Source: Sphaerulina vaccinii (lineage: Eukaryota; Ascomycota; Dothideomycetes; Mycosphaerellales; Mycosphaerellaceae). Taken from it: a DNA stretch of 64,000 nucleotides. Where the stretch lies: the NCBI GenBank assembly GCA_022570795.1, contig JAKUDP010000007.1, positions 1-64,000 of the forward strand, written 5' to 3'. Positions 14,480 through 26,744 of this stretch are shown here, one piece after another. Below the pieces are notes generated by a model. That model did no database searches, was not told where the DNA came from, and saw nothing but the letters and a program-made list of their open reading frames with translations. The position numbers and the translations under genes are program-made. Every line of letters starts with the position of its first letter. The first letter of the stretch is position 1.

Positions 14480-15640
14480 ATAGATCTATAAGTTATAATC
14501 TAGCGCTAGAGCCCTAACTATATTTGTTCTAAAACCTAATAGAAAGTTATAACTAGTAGTCGATTATCGAAAACTAAATAAAATTACTATTAAAAACTAA
14601 TATCTATTACCTAATATTAAAGAACTATAGAATAGACTTATAGGATCTAACTAGTATATAAAAATCGATCTACGAGATATATTCTATACTATCTATATAG
14701 TAGAAGATAAAAAATAGAAAATAGTATTCCGAATATACTATAGACTTTATAAGTTTAGAATTATACCTATAGAACTAACTAATATACTAGCTTTCTACTA
14801 GAAGATAGTAAATAATATTTTTAGAGACCTACTCGATATATATATTATTATATATATAGATAATATCCTCGTCTATACTAAAAAGTCCCTATAGAAATAT
14901 ATTAAATAAGTCTAAAATATTTTCTAATAACTTATAAATATAGAATTCTATACTACTTTTGAAAAATATAAGTTCTATAAAAAAGAAGTTAAGTTCCTAG
15001 AGTTTGTTCTAAACTTTAATAGAATAAAAATCGACCTAGTAAAAATAGAGTTAATATAAACTTAGCTAGTATCTAAAATAGTTAAGAAAATATAATTATT
15101 TCTTAAACTAGCTAACTATAACTAGAAGTTTATTAAAAACTACTTAAAGCTCTATATACTATTAAATAAGCTTATATAGAAGAATAGAAAGTAGAGCTAG
15201 AGTATAGACTAAGTAAAGGCTTTTAAAGTACTTAAGATATTATACTACTAGATACTAGTATTATAATTATTCGATAGGAAATATAAGGTTAAACTAGAGA
15301 CTAATATATTAAATATAGTTATAGAAGTATACTTTATATAAAAGTATAATAGAAAGAGATACCTAGTAGCTTACTACTTAAGGAAACTAACTTCTATAGA
15401 ATAGAACTATAATATTTATAATAAAAAGTTACTTATAATTATTACTATAATATAGTACTAGTAAGTATATATAGAAAAAGCCTCTAAGCTTACGATTCTT
15501 TCTAATTATAAGAATCTAACTTACTTTACTATAACAAAAGTACTAATATAATAATAGGCCTACTAGTTAGAACTACTTAGTTAATATAAGTTCGAAATCT
15601 ACTATATACTAGAGAAAGACAATAGTTGGGCTAATATACT
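14480..15640 (+). pseudogene. Reverse transcriptase and RNase H remnant (Gypsy)
   Basis: The VDYRKLN motif lies at about 14,559-14,580 and the catalytic YIDNILVY motif (from YIDDILVY) at about 14,851-14,875. Downstream, VAYYLRKLTSIEWNYNIY at about 15,365-15,420 matches the RNase H region of Ty3/Gypsy polyproteins. Many in-frame TAG and TAA codons interrupt it. Confidence 0.85.
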
Positions 15641-15894
15641 AAGCCGCCGAAGCGACTATATAGAAGGAAAAGAACTAGTATACTAGAAAGTACTTAGAGC
15701 TAATCTAGATAGAAGCCTAAGCTCGAACTCGATAGAGTTCAACTATATTATATAAGTTCTTTAGAATACTAAAGAATAGTTTCCTATACTATAAGGGAAG
15801 TATTAGGTACTAAAGGACCGAGAGAATAAGTATATATAATACTACTATAATAATCTATAATATAGATACTCTAGAACTATAAAAACTATAGAAT

Positions 15895-17040
15895 TAATTT
15901 AGAGAAACTTTAGCTTTCTATATATATATAAATATATATTATAATATATTAAACGCTACAAGCTCTACTAATAGAATAAGGCAGATCGATATATAAAATA
16001 TAAATATATCTAATTCTATACTCCTCTATATTAACTATAGAACAAAGTTATAATAGACTTTATTATAAAGTTACTTTTATTATAGAACTAGATTATAGAA
16101 ATTAGCTACGATATAATACTAGTTATAGTCGATAGGCTTACTAAATATATATACTTTATTACTACTAGCGAGATATATACTACTAAGTAACTCGGATACT
16201 TTATTATAAATAGACTTATAAAATATTATAGATTTCTAAAAGTATTTATTATAGATAGAAATAAGCTTTTTACTTCTAACTACTAGAAGACTTTAGTCGG
16301 CATACTCGGGATTAAGTATAAGCTATTAATAGTATATTATCCTTAGATAGATAGGTAGACTAAAAGAATAAACCAAATACTAGAATAATACCTATAATAC
16401 TATATTAATTATATATAAGATAACTAGTTAGCGCTACTACTAATAGTATAGCTTATACTAAATAATTAGTAATTAGAGATAATAAAGGCTATACTATTCT
16501 TCTCGAACTATAAACAAAACCTAAATCTTTTTAGAGAACTTTTATTTTACCTATAGGTAGAATATACTATAATTATAAGTAAAAATCTAAAGAACTTCTA
16601 TAAGAAACTAGAAGAACAAATTATAGACTTATAACTAATAATAGCTAGGCTATATAATATTAAATAAAAAATAGTATCTTAGCTAAAAAAAGGAGATAAA
16701 GTCTATCTTCTTATAAAAAACTTTAAAATAAGAAGAAAGATAAAAAAACTAAATTAAGTAAAAGTTAAACTATTTTTAATTAATAAGCTACGAGAGCTAG
16801 TTAACTACTAACTTAAGCTACTAAAAGATATAAAGATCTACCTAGTATTTTATATATTATTACTAGAACCCGTAGACGCCGAAATACTTTACTAAGAAAT
16901 ATTCTACTTCTAACCTAAAAAAGAAAATATATTCGAAGTAGAAAGAATTCTAAAATAAAAGGGTTAGAACTACTTAATTAAATAGAAAGAGTATAATAAT
17001 TTAGAAAATATCTAGGAATCTAAGTCTAACTTTACGAACT
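15895..17040 (+). pseudogene. Integrase and chromodomain remnant (Gypsy)
   Basis: The integrase core is shown by ILVIVDRLTKY at about 16,115-16,150 and the later KVFIIDRNKLFTS segment, followed by a region matching P.TDGQTER.NQ. The C-terminal chromodomain at about 16,931-17,035 reads FEVERIL...NYLIKWKEYNNLENIWE. Chromodomains target insertion to H3K9-methylated heterochromatin, which fits the location. Confidence 0.85.
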
Positions 17041-17161
17041 ACTACTAGCTTCTAGTATAGTTCTACTAGAGTCTACTAAAGATAGGAAACTCTAGAAATT
17101 ATTAAGTAAACTCTCGAAAGTATTCTAAGTTCTAGGTAAAAGATTCAAAGCTAGGCTAGTA

Positions 17162-17522
17162 GACGGCTCTAGAAAGGTTATAACCTCCTCTTCTACCTAT
17201 TCTACTACTTCCTACTCCTCGATATTTACTAGCTCTACTACTATTATATTATTTATATAATAATTAATTAGATCTATCTACTACTATAACTATATTTTAT
17301 ATATATATATAGTACGAGAAGCCTTATATATAGCCTCTAAAGTATATTATACCTCCTTCTAGATATGCTTTGCCTCTTAGATTCTAGATAAAAGCTTCTC
17401 TTTCTCGGAATAAAAATAATCGAATTCGAACTTTATAACCTAGATATTATACTACTAACTATAATAAATATACTTATTATATTTTCCCGAGTAAATATAT
17501 ACCTTATATATATACTTATACT
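17162..17522 (-). pseudogene. Antisense frame between chromodomain and 3' LTR
   Basis: Reading the minus strand from about 17,522 down to 17,162, a single frame of about 118 codons is interrupted only by TAG/TAA. The first 25 codons are rich in regularly spaced Tyr (TAY, possibly from Cys TGY). The remainder is rich in Lys, Glu, Leu and Ile and resembles a coiled coil, ending in an acidic Glu/Val tract. Antisense proteins of this kind, with a Cys-rich start and a charged helix, are my recollection of other fungal Gypsy elements. Expression cannot be inferred here. Confidence 0.45.
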
Positions 17523-17720
17523 TCTTATAGAATAAATATAACTTTACTATAATAGCCTCCTAGAGATCTAGAAAATTAGTAAGCTTATAATAATAATAGG
17601 TTAAAAACTTAGTTATTATATAAAGTATTATAAAGGAAAGAAGCTATAATAACTAACTTTCTAGAGGATAACAACTCTATAAACTAGCTTCGAGACGAAG
17701 CTAGGCTAGATAGAAAATAG

Positions 17721-18080
17721 TATTATAGTTTATATACTATAGGAATATCTCTATAGATTTTCTAAGTATATTATATATAAAAGTAATTAGTAGCGCTTAG
17801 ACTAGGCCTACTACTAATTATACTAAATACTCTAATTATACTAAGTAGGCCTTAATTAGAGTAATTAGAGTAATTAATAAAACTAGAAATCTCCTTTATA
17901 TATATAGATAATAAATATTATAGTTATAGATAGTTATTATATATAACTTACTATTCTATCTTACTAATTAGAATACGAGAACCTTCTTTACTTACTTCTT
18001 TATAGATATATTAATAAGCTCTAACTAGATTAAGCTTAGCCTCTACTTAGTAAGATTATTAGGTTCTCTATAACCTAATA
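17721..18080 (+). repeat. 3' LTR of Gypsy element
   Basis: This 360-bp sequence is collinear with 11,381-11,740 without indels. Differences between the LTRs are mostly transitions. It is followed directly by the continuation of repeat copy A. Confidence 0.92.
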
Positions 18081-18430
18081 TATATATAATTCTATATATA
18101 TACTTTTCGTAGTATTCTCGTCTATAGGTTCGCGTTCTCGTACCCCTATACTACTAGTTATATATACAAACTCTAAACTAACTTAATAATTTTTAGTAAT
18201 ATTTAATATATAACTACGACGCTTTCTATAAATATAATATATATAAAATATATTTATATCTCTTGGAACTTTTATCTACCTAAGTTTAAAGTAGTTTAGA
18301 ATACTTTTACTCTATTATAACTCTACTAATATAACTATATCTTCTAGAACTAGATATATATAGTTATAATAAATTCTATATAGATACTCTATTACAACTA
18401 TAGATTAGGTTATAAAGTATATTTTAGATA
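18081..18430 (+). mobile_element. Unidentified repeat element, copy A (right part)
   Basis: The sequence after the Gypsy 3' LTR matches 21,790-22,138 of copy B and therefore continues copy A from 11,380. It ends in attttagata, the same end as copy B, and the next base begins copy B. Confidence 0.7.
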
Positions 18431-21400
18431 GGTTATTAATACCTTTTTCTACTAGTACTTAGATTATAAGCTTTTATATAAGTTACTAGACTAACTTTTT
18501 TTATATTTAGATTATAAGTTTTCTACTTTTTTATACTAGCTAGTACTTAGGCTCTAGACTTTTAAATCTACTAGTAATTAGATTATCTATACTTTTTTAT
18601 TTATATATTTAGATAATACTTTTAAATAGATAGCTTATATTTTAAACTATATATATAAATAATATTTTTAAATAGGTAATAATATTCTTTTAATCTATAA
18701 ATACTTAGATAATAGGCTTTTATATAAGCTACCTATATTTTAATTTATAAATATTTAAATAGAAAGCTTTTATATAGGTTACTTATACTTTAGTTTATAG
18801 ATACTAATATTATACTTTTAAATAGATTACTATTACTTTTCTACTTATCTAGATTACTAATTCTATTATAGGCTATAAACTTTTTTTTTATCTACTAGTA
18901 ATTAGGTTATCTATATTCTCCTCTATAGATATTTAGATAATAGGCTTTTATATAATTTACTAACTTTTTTTTATCTACTAGTTTTTAGATAATAGGCCTT
19001 TTTTTTATCTATTTATAATCGAGTTATTTATACTTTTTTATTTATAGGTTTTTAGGCTCTAAAATAGGTTACTAATATTTTAATTTATAGATACTAGATA
19101 TAGCTTTTATATAGTTTACTAGACTAACTTTCTTTATATTTATACTTTTTTATATTAGCTAGTATTTAGGCTCTAGACTTTTAAATCTACTAGTAATTAG
19201 ATAGCCTATATAATTTTAGTCTATAGGCTATAGAATAGGCTCTTTTTTTACCTACTAGTAATTAGATTACTTATACTTTTTTATTAATAGGTTTTTAGAT
19301 TATAGGCTCTAGAATAGGTTATTAATACTTTATTTACCTACTAGTACTAGAATACTAGGTCTATAGTAGATTATAGGCCTCTTTTTATTTTTAGATAATA
19401 GGTTCTATAATAGATTATATATAATAGTATTTTTTAATAGCTATTATAACTTCGAATATATATACTAATATTTATATATTTATAATCTATTATTTTAATT
19501 TTAATATACTTTTTATAGTATTTTTCTATATAGGCTTCGATTATACTAGGCTTTTCTATATCTATATTCTAACTCTAATTAATATATAAACTTTAAAACT
19601 ATCTAACTATTTATATAAAATATATTTATATAATCTAGCTCTACTATATATTTTAGTTTAGTATAGTTTAGATAACCTTTTACTAAATAGAGGTAGGTTA
19701 ATAGAAGTAGACCTAACTCTATTAGTATAGAAAAGAAAGTTCTAGTATATTTTAAGTATAGTTATTAAACTCTAAATAGATACTTCTCTTTTCTATTATA
19801 TACTTTAATTTTATAATAATTTAATATATATAATATTTATATATATATACTAGAAAATAATACTATCGAGTTCTACTAGTAGTACTATAAATAATAAAAA
19901 TATTAAACTATATAAAGTATAATCTAATAAAGCTTCTATATAAGTCAAGTATATTACTAAAGCTATAAATAGTAATTTTAATATATAACTAGATCTAATC
20001 TCTATATATAAAGTAGAAGTAGTACTAGTAAAAGTACTCTAGCCTAACTAACTAGATAAGAATATTCTAGCCTACTTTAGAAATCTAGAGCTAGATAAAA
20101 TATAAATAGATATTCTAAAAAATATTTTCGACTTTTTTATAAATAAAACCGAGAATATTATAGTACTATTAATATTTATATAGTACTATATATATACCTA
20201 CTAACTCTAGGTAATCTATCTAAACTCGAATATATATAGTAAAAAAGCTTTTCTAAGTAATTTAGAGTAGTATACTTTTATATAAATTAATATTATAATA
20301 GGTACTTTAGCTTTAGCTACTTAGAATAGCTATCTATATATTATCTAGTAGAACTAGGGCGCCGACTAGTTTAAAAGGATTCTAGAGGCTATCTATTCTC
20401 TATTCGAGAATCTATTCTAATTATTCTAGTAGCTACTTATTTTAATTATAGTAAATTCTAAAATAAAAGTTAGTTTTAAAAATACTATTACTATATAGTA
20501 GAAGTTAGTAGCTATATATACTAATATAAGTCTCTACTATAAGAGTATAAAATATAGATAGCTTCTTATAGTAATATATATTATTTCTAATAATATTTAA
20601 TTATTTATTATAAGTAAAAAGTTAGAAAAATATAATAGAAAAGTTACTAAAGTATATTTTCTAGATTTTAAAAAGAACTAGCTTAGACTCTAGCTATTAT
20701 AGCCTATTATACTAGTACCTATTATTTTATATATTAAAAAAAAGAAGTAATAGTAAAATAGTATAATCTTTTTTTATAAAAAATAAATAAAAGTAATAAA
20801 GTAGATAGCCTAAAAAAGTAATAAGAATAACTAGATAGAATTATAAGTATAAAATAAAAGTAGTAAAAATCTATTTATATTATAAAAGAAGCCTCTATAT
20901 AGATATAATAGTTCTACTTTATAGCTTATTATAGTAAAACTAGTAACTAATCTATACTAGTTTAATATTAATAAATATTACTATAATATCTATTATTTTT
21001 CTATAGTAGAGATCTAGATATAGATTTATAGCTTATAGTATATAGTAAATAAGCTTAATACTATTAATAAGTATACTTTTAATAGCTAACTAACTTTTTT
21101 ACTACTAATTGAATCTATTTTACTAGTAGAAAAACTAGAATCTATATATAGGTAGACTATAATTATAGACAAACTAGATAGCTTAGATTAAATATATATT
21201 TATACTACTCTAGTTAAAAAAAAAAAAAAAAATACTAGACTACTATAAGTATATTAGAAGAACTAACCTAATATCTATAGTATAGGCTTAATAGATCTAC
21301 TTTTCTATTTAGACTATATTTTTATTTTAAGTAGATTTTATATAATACTAGATTTTAGTCTAAACTTAGAATCTAGAAGTAGATATAGTTTTTCTAAGCT

Positions 21401-22138
21401 TCTATTTTAGGCTACTAGTCTAGATAGCTTAGTTTTTTATAAAATTAAAAAGACTTATAGTAGCTTAGTTAGATAAGTTAGAAAGCTATTATCTTCTTTA
21501 AGTACTAGTATAGAGAAAATTTAAAATTACTTATTAACTTCGAAATAGATAACTTATCTAAGCAACTTTTTCTATTTTATAAATATACTTAGTTATTTAT
21601 AAATATATTTTTCTATTTCTATAACTAAAGTAAGTCTTTTATCTACTATTAGTAGATAGCTTTTTCTACTTAACTATAATATATTTTATAGTTCTACTCT
21701 ATATTAAATATATTTATATAAACTATTTTTTTTAACTATTTAAAATAATTTTTAAATAGAATATATATTATAATATAAATAGATCTACTATATATAATTC
21801 TATATATATACTTTTTATAGTATTCTTATATATAGGTTTATATTCTTATACCTCTATACTACTAGTTATATATATAAACTCTAAACTAACTTAATAATTT
21901 TTAGTAATATTTAATATATAACTATAATACTTTCTATAAATATAATATATATAAAATATATTTATATCTTTTAAAACTTTTATCTATCTAAGTTTAGAGT
22001 AGTTTAGAATACTTTTACTCTATTATAACTCTACTAATATAACTATATCTTCTAGAACTAGATATATATAGTTATAATATATTCTATATAGATACTCTAT
22101 TATAACTATAGGTTAGGTTATAAAGTATATTTTAGATA
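18431..22138 (+). mobile_element. Unidentified repeat element, copy B
   Basis: Collinear with copy A but without the Gypsy insertion, it carries the right half of the 46-48 bp array, the degenerated plus-strand frame (about 20,030-21,600) and the same terminal sequence. RIP is heavier than in copy A: many CpG positions of A are TpA here. The element has no recognisable LTRs or terminal inverted repeats in what I can read, and its family is unknown. Confidence 0.65.
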
Positions 22139-22559
22139 AATAGTTATTTATATAAATATATTTTTAATAATAGATTCTATTAATATTTTAGTTTATTACT
22201 ATTTATTCTATTTTTAAATAGTATACTAGACTTACTCTAGTTATTATAGTATAAGTAAGAAATAGTTTTATTCTAAGTCTACTAACTCTAAAATTTAGTT
22301 TATTTAACTATAGAAATTAAATTAAGTTTTAATTTTAAATAGATATTTTTATTATTTAACTAAGCTTTATTTCTAATAAGCTAACTCTAACCTCTACTCT
22401 AATTCTAATTTCTAGTATACTTAATTATATATAGATAGTAATAGGTAAAATAAAGTATTATAAATATATATAGATTTAGTTAGTTTCTATATAGCTTTTA
22501 ATAAAAGCTCTAACTTAATAAACTAATTAGATTTCTATACTAATAGAGCTTTTAAGCTA

Positions 22560-23760
22560 TTTTTAGTAACTCTAAATATATTATTTTAATATAGAAATAT
22601 TATACTTTTATACTCTAATTCTAGAAAGAACTCTAATTCTAAATTATAAAAGTTCTAATATTTTTTAAACTATACTTTAAGTAAATAAATATATAACTCT
22701 ACTCTAATAATAGATTAGCTATAAAAGTATACTTCTTTAACTCTAAAGAACCTAGATTTTATATAATATTTCTAAAAAGTCTAATATTTATAAAGTTACT
22801 AATTTTTAAAGCTAAAATTTTCTAATAATCTAAAGCTATTCTAAAGAATTATATAATAGAGCTTTAAAAATAGGTTAGCTATAAAAGTATACTATTTCGA
22901 CTCTAAAAAACCCGAATATTAAATAAAATTTCTAAAAAGTCTAAGACTTAGAAAGTTACTAATTTTTAAAGCTAAAATTTATTTATAATCTAAAGTAGTT
23001 TTAAATAAATATATAATAGAGCTATAAAAATAATTTAGTAATAGAAGTATACTATTTTTACTCTAAAGAACCTAAATATTAATTAAAATATTTAAAAAGT
23101 CTAATATTTAGAAAGTTATTAATTTTTAAAGCTAAATTTTTTTTATAATCTAAAGTAGCTCTAAATAAATATATAATAGACCTTTAAAAATACCTAAGCT
23201 ATAAAAGTATACTATATTAACTATAAAGAACTCGAATTTGCTTTAAAATTTCTAAAACTCTAAGTATCTAGCCTAGTATAGATTTTAGATATATTATTTT
23301 TTCTATAATTTCTAGGTCTAGTAAATAAATATATAATAGAGCTTTAAAAATATATAAGCTATAGAATTATACTATTTTAGCTATAAAGAATCTAAATTTT
23401 AAATAAAAACTATAAAAAGTCTAATATCTAGAAAGTAACTAATTTTTAAAAGTTAGACTTCTAGATATTTTTAATTCTATATAGATCTAGCTAGAATAGT
23501 ATACTAAAAATAATTCTAAGACTCTATTATACTAACTTAGCCCTATAGAATTCGAATCTAAAGTAATAATTTTAAAAAGTTATATATCTAGCTTAATATT
23601 AATTTTTAAAGTCTCGACTTTTCTAGAATTTTTAGCTATAGTAAAAGTTTAGTAGATAGTAGTATATATATACTTCTTATAAAGAACTATACTATTTCGA
23701 CTCTAAGAATTCTAAATCTAAAATAATAATTTAATAAAGTCTAGTTTCTCTAGTAAATAT
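22560..23760. repeat. Satellite-like tandem array, 160-bp period
   Basis: The motif agctataaaagtat or a variant occurs at 22,717, 22,877, 23,037, 23,197 and 23,357, exactly 160 bp apart. Related units follow with their ctataaagaa-like segment at 23,381, 23,543 and 23,701. Each unit contains a block near ctaaaaagtctaatatt and another near ttactaatttttaaagct. Units are diverged but the period is strict. No coding frame is visible. The array lies immediately before the RIP boundary. Confidence 0.75.
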
Positions 23761-23799
23761 TAGTAGATTACTTTCTACTAGAGGAACTACCTCTTTTTT

Positions 23800-23824
23800 G
23801 CTAGAGGAACTTAGTTCCTCTAGC
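23800..23824. repeat. Short perfect inverted repeat at the RIP boundary
   Basis: GCTAGAGGAAC and GTTCCTCTAGC face each other across a 3-base centre. A third partial copy (ctagaggaac) lies at about 23,778. This is the first place where TpG and CpA reappear, so it marks the change from RIP sequence to normal genic sequence. Confidence 0.7.
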
Positions 23825-23930
23825 ATAGATATAAGTAGCTTCTTTGTCGGTCGACAATATAACTAACGACTATCTCAACTCTATTGAGTATGAACCTCTC
23901 CGCCAGGCAGCCCTAGATGCCATAGTGCAT

Positions 23931-24580
23931 ATGCGCTCACAGATGGATCTCCTAATCCATACTTGGAACTCTCAAGTTCCTCCCAACAACTATATCGAGA
24001 ACCTGCTCCAGCCAGTGGATCTCACCACGCTTGAGCTAACATGCGCTACGATGGCGCTACAACGCCGAATCCAGGACACTCAACGAGCACACGACGCTGC
24101 AGCCGCGTTCATCTACCAGAACACTGGAGAAGAACATCGTGCGGAAACGCTGCACAGGCGACCTGCAGTACCTCCCAGCGACGCCGCTGTGCAAGAGTGG
24201 TATGATGCAGCCACTCCTCATAGCCGAGAGGTCAACTACCAGTCATGGAACACCAACGGGCCAGCAGAATCTGGTGCCCTGCGAGTCGACTGTAAGTCAT
24301 TCTCTCATTGAAGTAGCTACGGAACAATGCTAATTTTGCATCAGTGATGGTGCATAGAGGCTTTCGGTTGAGAGAGCACCAATACAGTGTCCGCCCAATG
24401 GAACGCCCGGGTCCGCTTCCCGATGAAATGGAGAGTGTGGACGACGACGACGACGATGCTTCAAGATCGTTCCGTGCGATGAGTATTGCCGACCCAGGCC
24501 CACAGATTGAGACAGATGCGGCTGCACGCCGCCGGAAAGCGCACCAGGGACCGCAGACGTCTCAGCGTACCGAGGCGTAA
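23931..24580 (+). CDS. Hypothetical protein, two exons, 5' end uncertain
   Basis: Exon 1 runs to 24,291 and exon 2 covers 24,345-24,580. The 53-nt intron starts GTAAGT, has a GCTAAT-like branch site and ends CAG; the phase-1 join keeps the frame open. The first in-frame ATG is at 23,931, but the frame is open back to 23,835 directly at the RIP boundary, so the true start may have been lost or lie in an unseen exon. The protein (about 198 residues from this ATG) is hydrophilic, with a run of six Asp near the middle of exon 2 and an Arg-rich tail. I recognise no domain. Normal codon use argues that it is, or recently was, a gene. Confidence 0.5.
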
Positions 24581-24895
24581 TTTCACAGGAAGCTATACAA
24601 GGAAGGCGAAGAACAGCCCTGCGAAGCGGTCATACGATGGAGATTGATGGACGAGGTAGACCAGCAGCTGCACAGTGCTGCACATTCCCTCATGGGAAAA
24701 TCAGCATCATCATAGGTACATGAGAAACGAGTACAGTCCATTGCAACCGTATGATATCAGAGGTCTCAATCTACTGTGTTCAGAGCTGTAATTGCTTGCG
24801 TGACTGTAGTATGCAAGTCCTGCGGCATGTGAACGATGTCTTACGCGCGGGCTTCCGCTGCTCTTGCTGGTGACGTCGCTGTGCTACCACAACAT
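24581..24895. other. Convergent intergenic spacer
   Basis: The spacer lies between the stop of the upstream plus-strand gene and the stop of the minus-strand WW-like gene. Nothing beyond ordinary 3' flanks was recognised. Confidence 0.5.
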
Positions 24896-26704
24896 CTAAG
24901 TGGCAACAGCAAGGTCTGCTCTGACCTCTCTCAGACGGCCTTCGACGATGCCTCTGAGCTCCTTTCCTCTCGCCCGTGTCGTCATAGCCTCGACCTCCTC
25001 TACGATTGTGCCTGCCATTTGGGCGGCAATGAAGGCGAGCGAGTTTCGCATGTCAGCCAACTCCTGGACGCTCCGCTCATTGCAACCGACAGTGCCTTCG
25101 ATGTCCTTTCTGCGTCTCATGTAGAGATCGTGGTTCGCATCCAATTGCAATTCGAGTTCGGCTAGGCGAAGTCCGGCAGCAGATGGAGCGCTATCATTGC
25201 GACTCTCTCGCTCTTTTCCTCCGTGGGAAGAAGAGGAAGCTGCCTCTTTTCCATTGGACGAGTGCAGTAGGAACACCGAAAGGTCGTGGGCGATTGGCCC
25301 GGTGGCGGTGATGAAGACATCAGTGTCTTCGTCCAGGTCCCGCTCCTGCATTGCCAACATGACATCCCAGGCCAAAGCGACTTCTTTCGCCAGCTTGTTG
25401 TTGCCACACGATATGGCACCCGTAATCCACTCGTATGTTAGCACAGGACTCTCCATCTCCAAGATCTTGTGTCCATCTTGGAGCTCCCATGCCTTGAGAA
25501 TCTCGACTTCGTGGCTGTGGTGTGCGAGTGCGCTCGCGTAGCTGTTGACCACATCTTTGAGCTCGGAGGTACTTGGCCTGAAGCCACACTTGATCATACG
25601 ATGCAAGCGTGTTGTGACCTGCACAAAGCCATCAAATGTGAGGCAGAAGCCCTCTGAGACCAGAAGCAGGTACTTCGCATACCAGTTGTGCCTGCGAAAA
25701 GTATTAGCGAGATCATCAGTAGGCATGGCAAGGGGTCTTACCTTGCGGCTGACCACATCGCATAGGTCTCGGCCTGTTTAAAATGCAGTGCATAATACCT
25801 GCCAAGTCCATACCCTGTCACAGATTGTCAGTGAGTTTTCCCGGGACAGCCATCATGGAAACATACCGATGTATAGAGGTCGGTGCAATTCTTGTTGAGC
25901 GCCCATGCTCCATCGTGTCTTGAAGGTCGCGCCATTGCCGCCTTGCACGAACTCGTCAACGCTCTCGATGTCGAACTCTACCACCACGAGACTGAAGCCG
26001 AGTGCTCGAGCGAAGAACGCCCCTCTGGCCTCCGACGGCAGCGTTTTGAATCCAGCATCCGCGGGGTGGTAGAATGCTCTTGGAAGTTCCGATGCGCTTT
26101 TGCTCACTACAACGTCCTCGTAGATGCGAATTGCATACTCTTCATTTACTCTCTACGCGGCGGGTAAGCAGATGCTTTCAACATGGCATGTGTTGTACAC
26201 ACTTACGTTTGACTCGAAAACTGTATCCGGAGAGTTCAATTGGGAGGCCACGATACCACTGATGATCGCGCTTTGGATGTCTGGTTGATTCATCCAGTCG
26301 AAAGCGTCTTCTCTGATTACCAATGGGTGCAGTACACCTACACTCTCCACGCGCTGTATAGTCCATGGTGCCATATCCGCTAAGCCAGGTGCGCTATCGA
26401 CCTTGCGCGTGTTCTTGATGAAGAACCTGCCCGTGATCGAGTACTCTGGGAGATTAGGCTCTCCTGAAAAGCAGGATAGTGGGTGATGGCGCGACTCTGT
26501 GGCGGGCCTGTTGCCTCGCTCGTAGTAGAGGACGCCGTTCTTTGTTCTTGAATCCGGTACAGCACACCTGAGATAGAAGCATTTGTCAGTATACATCAAG
26601 ATGCAACGCGGTGCACAAGCGACCTACCATCCTCGCGGCAACGGGCCATTGGAGGAGACTGCGTTCTGCAGCGTCTCCATTCGCGGAGCCGACAGTTGAT
26701 ACAT
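24896..26704 (-). CDS. WW-like domain protein of unknown function, five exons
   Basis: The model joins 26,628-26,704, 26,207-26,567, 25,867-26,152, 25,742-25,814 and 24,896-25,691 on the minus strand, giving 530 residues. All four introns (60, 54, 52 and 50 nt) begin GTAGGT, GTAAGT, GTATGT or GTAAGA and end in AG, and the frame stays open across every join. The N-terminus has LPRGW at residues 22-26, YYERGN at 40-45 and HHPL at 53-56, the spacing of a WW domain, but the second conserved Trp position is Arg. WW domains bind proline-rich peptides, so binding may be altered or lost. The C-terminal quarter is charged and probably a coiled coil. No other family was recognised. Two palindromes lie just upstream of the ATG. 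Confidence 0.8.
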
Positions 26705-26744
26705 CTTGCTTTCTCCTGTGGAAATTGATTTGCGAGAAGGAGGT

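Larger units (their letters stand above)
11381..18080 (+). mobile_element. Ty3/Gypsy LTR retrotransposon (chromovirus), RIP-inactivated
   Basis: Two 360-bp LTRs (11,381-11,740 and 17,721-18,080) bound a 5,980-bp interior. The direct flank tatat at 11,376-11,380 and 18,081-18,085 may be the target duplication, though it is low in complexity. Reading the plus strand through RIP stops gives, in order: Gag with a CCHC-type knuckle; a retropepsin segment ending near ILG.L and VIDWRKK; reverse transcriptase with VDYRKLN and YIDNILVY; RNase H; integrase with VDRLTKY; and a C-terminal chromodomain. This order (PR-RT-RH-IN-CHD) defines chromoviruses. Stops occur throughout, so the element cannot be autonomous. 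It sits inside copy A of the tandem repeat, and copy B preserves the uninterrupted site. Confidence 0.93.

Noticed and set aside
24836..25165. Plus-strand frames at 24,836-25,165, 25,197-25,541 and 25,883-26,167
   Set aside because: They are antisense to exons of the spliced WW-like gene, whose five-exon frame is continuous and better supported.
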